NCBI GenBank assembly: GCA_017465745.1
Contig: JAFTVM010000064.1
Span: 1 to 64,000 of the forward strand
Origin: Oscillospiraceae bacterium
GTDB lineage: Bacteria; Bacillota; Clostridia; Oscillospirales; Oscillospiraceae
Length of the DNA stretch: 64,000 nucleotides
Direction: 5' to 3'
A program made the translations under genes and the position numbers. Positions 24,358-33,000 of the stretch are shown here, piece after piece. Under the pieces are notes generated by a model. That model saw only the letters and a list, made by a program, of their open reading frames with translations, made no database searches and was not told where the DNA came from. Each line of letters begins with the position of its first letter. Positions within the stretch are counted from its first letter, which is position 1.

Positions 24358-25179
24358 ATGAAGATCAACATTGGCGCATGTGCACGAACCGCAGGAAAGT
24401 TCGTACTGCGTCACCAGGCCGAGTTCCTGATGGGATTCGGAGCAACATTATTAACCGCCGCTGTCGCATTCGCAATCCCCGCGACCGTAGCGGCAACACG
24501 GCTTGTCGACGAAGAAAAGCGGGAGCAGAACCGTCAGCTTCTCGCGGAAGCCCGCGAAAACGGTTCTGATATCTGTGCTCAGGTCGACAAACTGCCTGCT
24601 AAGGACGTCATCCGCGTAACCTGGAAGTGTTATATTCCCACGGTTGCATCCACCGGTCTGGGTCTGGCCTGTCTGGTCGGCGCCACAACTAAGAACGCCC
24701 GTCGAGCGACTGCTCTGGCAACCGCGTGTACCCTGTCCGAGACCGCCCTGAAAGAGTATCAGGAAAAAGTGGTCGAAACGATCGGCGAGGCCAAAGAGCA
24801 CGTTGTCCGCGATGCCATCGCAAAAGACAAGGTGGAGCAGTTGCCTCCTGCCGCGAATACCATTCACTACACCGGCAAGGGTACCGCTCTCTTCCTGGAC
24901 CCCCACTCCAAGCGATATTTCGAGTTTGACGTCGGAGAAGTCCGGACGATCTCTCAGAACCTCACGGACAAGCTCCGCGATGAGATGTTTGTGACTCTGA
25001 ACGACATGTATGACGAGTTCGGCCTTGAGCAGACCGATATTGGTGACATGTTCGGATGGGATGTCGACAAAGTCCGTAAGATCGATATTTACACGAGTGC
25101 CATCAAGGCCCCTGACGGTCGCCCGGTGCTGGTTCTTAGCTATAACGCACCGCCCCAGTACGACTACCGTCACTACTGA
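24358..25179 (+). CDS. DUF6353-type membrane protein, paralogue 2
   Basis: 273 residues from the ATG after GAAAGGAGAAAGTACA. Two membrane segments (FLMGFGATLLTAAVAFAIPA and YIPTVASTGLGLACLVGATT) separated by a charged loop with CAQVDKLPAKDVIRV, then a helical and soluble domain ending LNDMYDEFGLEQTDIGDMFGWDVDKV...VLSYNAPPQYD. It shares order of elements with paralogues 1 and 3, including the FGLxxxxxGxxxGW segment. Function unknown. Confidence 0.7.
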   Translation: MKINIGACARTAGKFVLRHQAEFLMGFGATLLTAAVAFAIPATVAATRLVDEEKREQNRQLLAEARENGSDICAQVDKLPAKDVIRVTWKCYIPTVASTGLGLACLVGATTKNARRATALATACTLSETALKEYQEKVVETIGEAKEHVVRDAIAKDKVEQLPPAANTIHYTGKGTALFLDPHSKRYFEFDVGEVRTISQNLTDKLRDEMFVTLNDMYDEFGLEQTDIGDMFGWDVDKVRKIDIYTSAIKAPDGRPVLVLSYNAPPQYDYRHY

Positions 25180-25205
25180 TTCGCAGATTTTGCAAGCACT
25201 ATAAT
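25180..25205 (+). promoter_or_regulatory. phage promoter P7 (TTCGCA-N14-TATAAT)
   Basis: Spacer GATTTTGCAAGCAC; -10 followed by GGA. The hexamer overlaps the last base of the stop codon region of the upstream gene. It is the last member before a gap of about 16 kb without one, so it probably feeds the long replication operon through the next terminator. Confidence 0.75.
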
Positions 25206-25251
25206 GGAGAACCACTCCAAAAAATATTTACTTATGAAGGAGAACAAAACT

Positions 25252-25521
25252 ATGCCTGAAGAAATCATGAACGAGGTCGTCCCCACTGTCGTCGAGGAAA
25301 CCGTCAAGAACGTCATCGCTACCCCCAAGAAGGTTGGCAAGGGCAAGGTTGCCATCATTGTTACCCTGGTTACCGGCGTTGCTGCGCTGGGTTACCTGGT
25401 CTACAAGAAGGCCACCGGCAAGTCCAACCCCGAGGAGAAGGCGAAGGCCGACGACGAGGTCGTTGACAACGTGAAGGTCGCCGAACGCGATTTCGTGGAC
25501 AAGAATGAGTCCGAAGAGTAA
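25252..25521 (+). CDS. small membrane protein
   Basis: 89 residues from the ATG after AAGGAGAACAAAACT. One membrane helix (KVAIIVTLVTGVAALGYLVY) in the middle and an acidic C-terminal tail (ERDFVDKNESEE). No family recognised. Followed by a terminator. Confidence 0.6.
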   Translation: MPEEIMNEVVPTVVEETVKNVIATPKKVGKGKVAIIVTLVTGVAALGYLVYKKATGKSNPEEKAKADDEVVDNVKVAERDFVDKNESEE

Positions 25522-25547
25522 TCACATCCGAGAGGTAATCTGATAAC

Positions 25548-25587
25548 GGGAGAGTATCTGTTTAACAGCAGGTGCTCTCCCTTTTTC
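25548..25587 (+). terminator. terminator, possibly partial
   Basis: GGGAGAG (25548-25554) pairs with CTCTCCC (25575-25581) around a 20-base loop, then TTTTTCG. No promoter is visible between it and the next gene, so some read-through is needed. Confidence 0.65.
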
Positions 25588-25606
25588 GTTAAAAGGAGGG
25601 TACCTT

Positions 25607-25795
25607 ATGAAGCAATATTCTTACGACGGCCCGGTCATGGAATTCGGCCGGTGTATCGCAAACCGTTGGCAGGCTACCACCAGCGCAACATCCGAAAAGA
25701 AGGCTCTGAGTAATCTGGCCTATCGTTTCAAGAAGCAGAATAACAAAATCCCGAGTGCGAAGATCACGCTCCCGGGTAAGCTCGTCGCTATCTGA
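25607..25795 (+). CDS. small conserved phage protein
   Basis: 62 residues with AGGAGGGTACCTT upstream. Basic: YDGPVMEFGRCIANRWQ...EKKALSNLAYRFKKQNNKIPSAKITLPGK. I recall closely similar proteins in clostridial phages, always near replication genes, function unknown. The composition suggests nucleic-acid binding. First gene of the co-directional replication run. Confidence 0.65.
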   Translation: MKQYSYDGPVMEFGRCIANRWQATTSATSEKKALSNLAYRFKKQNNKIPSAKITLPGKLVAI

Positions 25796-25813
25796 CGAAA
25801 GGAGAAAGTAAAC

Positions 25814-26437
25814 ATGGATGAATTGAAGCCCAACTCCGATCGCTATCGGGAGGGGTTGAGTGAAACCCCCGCTACTCAGAAAAGGGTCACTAAGGTCGTG
25901 AGTGGTAACACTCAGGTCAGATCCTCCAACACCCTCGTTAAGCTGACCGATATTTTCCTTGCGGGAGATATGGCAATGGTTAAGGATCATCTGTTCCGGG
26001 AGCACTTCGTTCCCAAGTTCAAGAACTTCCTTTACGAGGGCGTGATTGCGGCCGCCAGACTGCTCGTTTATGGCGAGGCAGGCCGCGTCGACACCAAGGC
26101 AACTCCTGGCTCCAAGATTGAGTACAGAAGCTATTACGACAATAACACCAAGCCCGTAACGGCACCAGCCGCTTCCGTATCCAAGAACGTGTATGACTAC
26201 GGTTACATCATGTTCGAGGATAAAGCCGATGCCGTAGAAGCGCTTGTTCAGATGCGCGATATTCTTGAGAGATACCCGACCGTATCCGTCGCAGATCTCA
26301 AGGAAATCGCCAAGATCACCCCCGCATCGACCGATTACAATTACGGCTGGATCGACCTCTCTTCTGCAGATGTTGTCTACCGTCCTCTTGATAATCGGTA
26401 CGTTATCAAACTGCCCAAGGCACTCCCCCTGGACTAA
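25814..26437 (+). CDS. conserved phage protein upstream of replication genes
   Basis: 207 residues from the ATG after AAAGGAGAAAGTAAAC. Disordered basic N-terminus, helical middle (LTDIFLAGDMAMVKDHLFREHFVPKFKNFLYEGVIAAARLLVYGEAG) and a C-terminal domain ending WIDLSSADVVYRPLDNRYVIKLPKALPLD. I recall the family from many Firmicutes phages in this same place, without known function. Confidence 0.65.
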   Translation: MDELKPNSDRYREGLSETPATQKRVTKVVSGNTQVRSSNTLVKLTDIFLAGDMAMVKDHLFREHFVPKFKNFLYEGVIAAARLLVYGEAGRVDTKATPGSKIEYRSYYDNNTKPVTAPAASVSKNVYDYGYIMFEDKADAVEALVQMRDILERYPTVSVADLKEIAKITPASTDYNYGWIDLSSADVVYRPLDNRYVIKLPKALPLD

Positions 26438-26462
26438 ACAATCAGAAAGGAACTACATATTT

Positions 26463-27329
26463 ATGGCATTCACCATTAAAGTTGGCACCAACGAGGAAGC
26501 TTACGCGCTTCGTAAAGCCATGATCGATTTGGCCACCGAGCAGGGCCGTGTTACCGAAGGCGATATTTTCAAGATGCTCGACCTGAGTGTCGCCGAAAAC
26601 GAGAAAGACAACGCCCTCTACTGGGCTCTCGGTAAGCTGAACCAGATTCAGATCCGAGCCGTAGCAGACGGCAGCTGGTGTATCATGCTCCCCCAGCCCA
26701 ATGTTCCCGAGGATGACAACGATGTCCATCCCTGTGATACTACCGTTGAGAAGACGAACATGAGCCCCGAAGAACTGACTCTTCGCGTAAAAATCACGGA
26801 CGCCGTTAACGGTAAACTGGGTACCACCACGGCGGTCACTATCGACTACATCGATCAGCTCATCAAGGATGCATATTTCGGAGGCACGAAGTATGACATC
26901 AGCGATTTGCGTGGACTCATCATGGCGCTTGCCGAGAAGAGCCCTTACCATATGAAGCGCTGCATCGAGTGCGTCGATCGTATGCACTTCAAGTCCGACG
27001 GTCACCTCGTTGAGATTCGAGATGAAGGTTTAACCCCCATCGAAGAGAACAAGCGCCTCCGGGCTCTGGTTGGAGATCTCTACGAATCCGACGACGAGAT
27101 GGTCTCCCATCCTCCTCACTACCAGTCTGAGTCTGGTCTGGAGGTCATCGACGTCATCAAGGCCTTCACCGAGGGTCTGTCCGGAATCGTAGCCACCGAC
27201 GCCGGCAACATCATCAAGTACGCCTGCCGCTGGCATAAGAAGAACGGCATCCAGGATCTGAAGAAGATTCTGTGGTATACCCAGCACCTCATCAACGAAC
27301 TGGAGAAGGAGGTTGCCACCGATGAGTAA
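26463..27329 (+). CDS. phage protein with C-terminal DUF3310 (gp1.7-like nucleotide kinase) domain
   Basis: 288 residues from the ATG after GAAAGGAACTACATATTT. Residues 214-288 (VSHPPHYQ...GLEVIDVIKAF...DAGNIIKYACRWHKKNG..DLKKILWYTQHLI) fit DUF3310, related to T7 gp1.7, a nucleotide kinase. The middle contains IDQLIKDAYFGGTKYDISDLRGLIMALAEKSP..CVDRMHFKSD, which is also found inside the helicase-primase-polymerase fusion downstream. Probably linked to nucleotide supply or replication control. Confidence 0.75.
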   Translation: MAFTIKVGTNEEAYALRKAMIDLATEQGRVTEGDIFKMLDLSVAENEKDNALYWALGKLNQIQIRAVADGSWCIMLPQPNVPEDDNDVHPCDTTVEKTNMSPEELTLRVKITDAVNGKLGTTTAVTIDYIDQLIKDAYFGGTKYDISDLRGLIMALAEKSPYHMKRCIECVDRMHFKSDGHLVEIRDEGLTPIEENKRLRALVGDLYESDDEMVSHPPHYQSESGLEVIDVIKAFTEGLSGIVATDAGNIIKYACRWHKKNGIQDLKKILWYTQHLINELEKEVATDE

Positions 27330-27528
27330 GCGCCGCTTCAGAGGAGTCGGTATCGCTCCTAACCAGAATATCGTCGGCGTTGACGATCGCGGTCATCAGA
27401 TCGCAAGCAACATGGTGTGCGACCCCGCCCCCACTTCTGTTTGGGGCTACAAGGGCTGTGCCGGCAAGGGTGGTAAGACCACCAATTCCACCATCACCGA
27501 AAAGAAAACCGTAAAGGAGAATGAATAA
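27322..27528 (+). CDS. small Gly/Lys-rich phage protein
   Basis: 68 residues. The ATG overlaps the end of the previous gene by eight bases and follows GGAGG. Basic, low complexity (KRRFRGVGIAPNQNIVGVDDRGHQIASNMVCDPAPTSVWGYKG). No family recognised. Its end overlaps the ribosome-binding region of the next gene. Confidence 0.5.
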   Translation: MSKRRFRGVGIAPNQNIVGVDDRGHQIASNMVCDPAPTSVWGYKGCAGKGGKTTNSTITEKKTVKENE

Positions 27529-27529
27529 A

Positions 27530-28501
27530 ATGAAACTGAGCACTATCAAGAAGAGCATTGTTACCGCTGGTAGCAAGGTCGTTTTCCAGACCAAGAAGCA
27601 CAGTCCCGAACTGCTGCTGATCGGCGGTCTGGTCTTCGGCGTCACATGCGTCGTTAAGGCCTGCCAGGCTACCACCAAGGCCGCTCCCGTCCTGCAGGAG
27701 GCCAAGTCTGACGTTGATGCCATCCACGAGGCTATCGACGCTGCCGCCAACGAGGAAACTGTCAACTATCCCGCCGAGACCGCCAAGAAGGATCTGACCC
27801 GGGTTTATATTCGTACCGGCGGTCAGCTGGCCAAGCTGTACGCCCCCGCTGTGGGCTTCGGCATTCTGGCCGGCGGCTGTGTGCTGGGCGGTCACCGTAT
27901 TCTGAAGAAGCGAAACATCGCTCTGGCTGCCGCATACACCGCGGTCGACTCCGCATTCAAGGAGTACAGCGGCCGTGTTAAGGAGCTGGTTGGCGACGAA
28001 GTCGAGCAGGACCTGCGTCAGGGCATCGTTGCCAAAACCATCAAGAAGCAGCTCGTCGACGACAACGGCGAAGTCCATGATACCGAGGAAACCGTCAAGG
28101 TTGTTGATGGCGACCCCGACCAGCCCGGCGGTTATGCCCGATATTTCGATGAGCGGTGCCGGGGCGTGTGGAAGCCCAACCACGAGCTCAATATGATGAC
28201 TCTGCGCTGCGAACAGCAGTATGCAAACGACCTGCTCGTTACTAATCGTGTCGTTTTCCTGAATGACGTCAACCGGCGTCTGGGCCTGCCCGAGACTGTC
28301 GAGGGTCAGCAGGTTGGTTGGATTTACGATCCCAACGATCCCAACGGTGACAATCACATCAATTTCCGCATCCGCGAGGTCTGCCGCAAGAAGACCGGCA
28401 GTCTGACTGACGAGTACGAACCCGTCATCATGATCGATCCCAACGTCGACGGCCCCATCTTCCAGGCTCTGGTGGATCGCGGCATCTTCCCCAAGCACTA
28501 A
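27530..28501 (+). CDS. DUF6353-type membrane protein, paralogue 3
   Basis: 323 residues from the ATG at 27530, eight bases after AAAGGAG; an ATG nine bases earlier is too close to it. It has the most canonical form: TKKHSPELLLIGGLVFGVTCVVKACQATTKAAPVL, a charged loop, second membrane segment (LYAPAVGFGILAGGCVLGG), RILKKRNIALAAAYTAVDSAFKEYSGRVKELVG, then the soluble domain with LNDVNRRLGLPETVEGQQVGW. Role unknown; a membrane-bound phage factor. Confidence 0.75.
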   Translation: MKLSTIKKSIVTAGSKVVFQTKKHSPELLLIGGLVFGVTCVVKACQATTKAAPVLQEAKSDVDAIHEAIDAAANEETVNYPAETAKKDLTRVYIRTGGQLAKLYAPAVGFGILAGGCVLGGHRILKKRNIALAAAYTAVDSAFKEYSGRVKELVGDEVEQDLRQGIVAKTIKKQLVDDNGEVHDTEETVKVVDGDPDQPGGYARYFDERCRGVWKPNHELNMMTLRCEQQYANDLLVTNRVVFLNDVNRRLGLPETVEGQQVGWIYDPNDPNGDNHINFRIREVCRKKTGSLTDEYEPVIMIDPNVDGPIFQALVDRGIFPKH

Positions 28502-28581
28502 GACATATTTCACCGCCCTTGGATCAAACGGTCTGAGGGCGGTTTCGCATTCCACGCTATGCTTGAAAGGAGGTAAGAGCG

Positions 28582-28680
28582 ATGGGTAGTGTATTGATGG
28601 CTGTTTCTTTGACTCTGGCAAGCATGGCCGGAATCTGCTTTATCGGCGGAGTTGCCGTATTATCCCGTGGAAGGAGATAA
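28582..28680 (+). CDS. 32-residue membrane peptide
   Basis: ATG with AAAGGAGGTAAGAGCG upstream. Almost entirely hydrophobic (MAVSLTLASMAGICFIGGVAVL), ending SRGRR. The ribosome-binding site of the next gene is built from its last codons, so the two are co-expressed. Confidence 0.5.
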   Translation: MGSVLMAVSLTLASMAGICFIGGVAVLSRGRR

Positions 28681-28683
28681 ACC

Positions 28684-28845
28684 ATGGAAGGCTTCGACAG
28701 CATCATATCCATGCTCGATTATATTTTGGATACACCCAGAAAAAGACACATCACGGGTGGCATTCTCCTGAGCGTTTCATTGCTCTTCGGAGGCCTGGCA
28801 TTGACCGTGATGACAATCAAAAACGAGGAGAATCACAATGAGTAA
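28684..28845 (+). CDS. 53-residue membrane peptide
   Basis: ATG preceded by AAGGAGATAAACC. Amphipathic start (MEGFDSIISMLDYILDTPRKRH), then one membrane helix (ITGGILLSVSLLFGGLALTVM) and a charged tail. It overlaps the next gene by eight bases (ATGAGTAA). Unknown function. Confidence 0.55.
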   Translation: MEGFDSIISMLDYILDTPRKRHITGGILLSVSLLFGGLALTVMTIKNEENHNE

Positions 28846-29488
28846 CAAGACTGCGCTGTTTGGCGCATTCGTTGCGGGTGCCGCTACCGGCGCTTTGGCA
28901 ACATACAAATTCGTGAAAGATAAATACGAGAAGCTGGCTAAGGAAGAAGCAGAATCCTTCGCCGCCAAGCTCAAGGAACTGCGGCAGAACGAGGTTACTC
29001 CTCTGCCCACCGAGCCCGAATCCGAGGAGAAGAAGGATATTCCCCAGAATAAGTCCTCCGAGGTGGATGACTCCACAAAGAAGTCTTACGAGAAGTTCGT
29101 TTCCAATCTGGGCTACACCGACTACTCCGCTATCAGTCAGGGCAAGCCCGTAAGTCAGACCGAACCCGTCCCGGTCGATCTGCCCCAGGTAATCGATCCT
29201 GACGAAATCGGCGAGTATGACGATTACCGCGTGATTACTCTGCTGTATTTCGCCGATCATATTCTGGCTGACCACGACGGTAACATTGTGAGCCGCGAGG
29301 AAGCGAACGAGCTGTTGGGCCCCGATGCTCTCGACCGTTTCGGCGAGTACGAGGAGGACGCCGTTCATGTCCGTAATGACGCCCGTAAGTGTTACTACGA
29401 GGTGCTGATGGAAGGTCGGCTATATTCTGACCTTCTGCGGAAGAAGCCCTATCTTATGAGCGATGATGACGAGGACGAGGAGGACTAA
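28838..29488 (+). CDS. membrane-tethered acidic protein, companion of the DUF6353-type genes
   Basis: 216 residues. N-terminal membrane segment (ALFGAFVAGAATGALATYKFV), then a coiled charged stretch (KDKYEKLAKEEAESFAAKLKELRQ), an acidic linker and a C-terminal region with YEDYVNLG-like and RKCYYEVLMEGRLYSDLLRKKPYLMSDDDE. I recall such proteins next to DUF6353 genes in other phages. Possibly one membrane complex. Confidence 0.6.
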   Translation: MSNKTALFGAFVAGAATGALATYKFVKDKYEKLAKEEAESFAAKLKELRQNEVTPLPTEPESEEKKDIPQNKSSEVDDSTKKSYEKFVSNLGYTDYSAISQGKPVSQTEPVPVDLPQVIDPDEIGEYDDYRVITLLYFADHILADHDGNIVSREEANELLGPDALDRFGEYEEDAVHVRNDARKCYYEVLMEGRLYSDLLRKKPYLMSDDDEDEED

Positions 29489-30037
29489 ATGACTGAACGC
29501 GAGCTGAACAACAAATACTTCGCGTGGATGTACCAGCTCGTTTGTACTACGGGATATTCTAAGCATTCGCACTATCGGAAGCTCCTGGACCATCTGCACG
29601 ATATTAAGTTCACTTATATTCACCCGATGGATAGCAACAGAGCCGAAGATGGTGTGAATCTTAGATATCGATTCGCCTACGAGCATTCGTACGACAACAC
29701 TCTTGTCCGTGCATATTTGGACAACGGTGACTGCAGCGTTCTCGAGATGCTTATCGCTCTCGCCGTCAAGTGCGAGGACGACATCATGGAGGACTCCGAC
29801 ATCGGTAATCGTACCGGACAGTGGTTCTGGACGATGATTGATAATTTGGGTCTTTCTGATATGAACGACTTTGCGTACGACGAGTGCTATACGGACTTTG
29901 TTATCGGAAGGCTGCTCAACCGAGAGTACAAACGGGACGGCGAAGGTGGGTTATTCACCATCAAAAACTGTAGCCGGGACATGCGCTCGGTTGAGTTTTG
30001 GTATCAAGCAATGTTCTACTTCAGCGAAAACACATAA
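29489..30037 (+). CDS. conserved phage protein of the replication module
   Basis: 182 residues, starting directly after the previous stop. Strong pattern: NNKYFAWMYQLVC...YRKLLDHLHDIKFTYIHPMDSNRAEDGVNLRYRF...VLEMLIALAVKCEDDIM...GQWFWTMIDNLGL...FVIGRLLNREYKRDGEGGLFTI. I recall it as widespread in Firmicutes phages immediately before the primase/helicase gene, function unknown. Confidence 0.75.
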   Translation: MTERELNNKYFAWMYQLVCTTGYSKHSHYRKLLDHLHDIKFTYIHPMDSNRAEDGVNLRYRFAYEHSYDNTLVRAYLDNGDCSVLEMLIALAVKCEDDIMEDSDIGNRTGQWFWTMIDNLGLSDMNDFAYDECYTDFVIGRLLNREYKRDGEGGLFTIKNCSRDMRSVEFWYQAMFYFSENT

Positions 30038-30058
30038 GAAAGGGGGATAGAAGATGAG

Positions 30059-33000
30059 ATGATCGATTTTCTGATGATCTCCACACGAAGTCCGAAAAAA
30101 GATGTCGTGGAAATCTACCCCGATTTCATCATAGGAGAAAGCGATGACCTCATGATTCGAGGTGGTGACTTCTATGCGGTCTGGCTTGAAGAAAAGAAGA
30201 TGTGGTCCACAAATGAGATGGACGTCGTCCGACTTATCGACAAGGAGCTGGAACGCTACGCAAAAGAAAACCGCGATCGATTCGATGGTCACGTTAAGGT
30301 TCTTTACATGAGGAAGGCTGAAACCGGAATGATTGACAGATGGCATAAGTATTGCCAGAAACAGCTCCGGGACTCCTTCCACATGCTTGATGAGAATCTG
30401 GTATTTTCAAACACCGTAACCAGCAAAACTGACTATGCGAGTAAACGGCTCGACTATCCTCTTGAAGAGGGCAGTATCGATGCCTGGGATCGTCTTGTCG
30501 GAACGTTATATTCCGAGGACGAACGCCACAAGATCGAATGGGCTATCGGTTCCATTGTATCTGGCGATTCCAAAAAGCTGCAGAAGTTCATGGTTTTGTA
30601 TGGTCCTGCCGGTGCTGGTAAATCCACCATCCTGAATGTCATATTTAAGCTCTTCAAAGGTTACTGTTCGGTGTTCGACGCAAAAGCGCTCGGTTCTGCC
30701 AGTAACCAATTTGCTTTGGAGGCTTTCAAGAAAAACCCACTCGTAGCGATTCAGCACGACGGTGACCTGTCTCGGATTGAGGACAACACCCGGCTGAATA
30801 GTTTGGTTTCTCACGAGCTTATGACGGTAAATGAGAAATTCAAAGGCACCTACGAGAACGATTTCAAATGCTTCCTGTTCATGGGTACGAACAAGCCCGT
30901 TCGAATTACCGATGCCAAATCGGGTCTCATCCGAAGACTGATTGACGTTTCACCCTCTGGTGACAGGCTCGATCCCAAGGAGTACGCCCGCGTTGTTAAG
31001 CAGGTTGACTTCGAGCTGGGCGCGATTGCCCATCACTGTCGGGAAGTATATTTGGAAGATCCCGATTACTATGACGATTACATCCCAACCGCGATGATGA
31101 GTGCGTCTAACGATTTCTACAATTTCGTTATCGACTCCTATCATATTTTCAGAGCCGAAGACGGCACCACCCTGAAGGCTGCTTGGGCTATGTACAATGC
31201 CTATTGCGACGAAGCGAAGGTTGCGTATCCCATGTCCCAACGAGTATTCAAGGAGGAACTTAAGAACTACTTCCGCGACTATAAGGATCGCTTCAGTCTT
31301 GAAGACGGTTCTCGGGTTCGAAGCTATTACACCGGTTTCCGAACGGAACGATTCGAGGATCAGACCGTTGTGGAGCCTGTGAAAAAGAAGGAAGACGAAC
31401 ATTGGCTTAAGTTCGACTGTACTGCTTCCATATTCGATAAGGAGTGCAAGGGTTACAGAGCTCAGTATGCCTCTGTAGACGGCACCCCGCTCAAGAAGTG
31501 GGATCAGGTCAAAACGCTGCTCGAAGCTCTGAACACCCAACGACTTCACTACGTACAACTTCCCGAAATTCACATCGTCATCGACTTTGATATTCCGGAT
31601 GAGAGCGGCAATAAGTCCTTTGAGAAGAACCTCGAAGCGGCTAGTAAGTGGCCGCCGACGTATGCCGAGCTCAGCAAGAGCGGACAAGGTATTCATCTTC
31701 ATTATATTTACACCGGAGATCCTTTACTCCTGAGCAGGGTATACGACGACCATATCGAGGTCAAGGTCTTCACCGGCAACAGTTCACTTCGTCGAAAATT
31801 GTCGAAATGTAACGACTTACCGATTGCGAAGATCAGTTCGGGTTTACCACTGAAAGGAGAAAGTAAAATGGTAAATTTCGAAGGATTGAAAAGTGAAAAG
31901 GCGCTACGAACCGTAATCAAGCGCAATTTGAATAAGGAATACCACGCCGCTACCAAACCCAGCGTTGACTTCATCTACAAGACTCTGGAAGATGCATATT
32001 CCAGCGGAATGAAGTATGACGTCAACGACTTGAAGAACGCCATCGTGTTGTTCGCCATGAACAGCACCAACCAGTCCGAGTATTGTCTCAAGCTTGTCGA
32101 CAAGATGCACTTCAAGTCTGATGAGGAAACCGAAGCTATCCAGAATCCCGAGGCAAACCTCGTATTCTATGATATTGAGGTCTTCCCCAACCTGTTCCTG
32201 GTCAACTGGAAGGTCGCCGGCGAAGGTTCTCCCGTTGTAAGAATGATTAACCCCACACAATTTGAGATCGAACAGCTTGTTCAATACAATCTGGTGGGTT
32301 TCAACTGTCGGAGGTACGACAATCATATTCTGTACGCTCGACTGCTCGGTTACAACAACGAGCAGCTTTATCAGCTGTCCCAGCGAATCATCAACGGTGC
32401 GGCCAACTGCTTCTTCGGAGATGCTTACAATATTTCTTACACAGACGTTTATGACTTCTGTAGTAAGAAGCAGTCTTTGAAGAAGTGGGAAATCGAGCTG
32501 GGCATCCATCACCAGGAACTCGGTCTTCCCTGGGATCAGCCTGTTCCTCAGGAACTCTGGCCCAAGGTCGCGGAGTACTGTGATAACGACGTTATCGCTA
32601 CGGAAGCCGTGTTCAACAAGCGTCAGGCAGACTTCGTTGCAAGAAAGATTCTGGCAGACGTTGCGGGCATGACCGTAAATGACACCACTAACTCTCTCAC
32701 CACGAGAATCATATTTGGTAAGAATCGCACTCCTCAGAGTCAGTTCAACTACCGTAATATGGGTGATATGAGCGTGGCCGTAACAGGCTCCACAATCACG
32801 GATGACCTCACCCTCTACAACTACGATGATGCCTATACGGTGTTTGATAACCAGGGACGTCCCATCTTCCCGGGTTATAAATTCGAATACGGCAAGTCCA
32901 CCTATCGCGGAGAAGAAGTTGGCGAGGGCGGCTATGTATATTCCGAACCTGGTATGTACACCAACATCGCTTTGCTGGATATTGCGTCCATGCATCCCAG

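Noticed and set aside
31850..31870. A frameshift or lost stop codon separating primase and polymerase genes
   Set aside because: The frame is continuous and the residues on both sides look like a natural junction, and I recall fused homologues. The internal start is reported instead.
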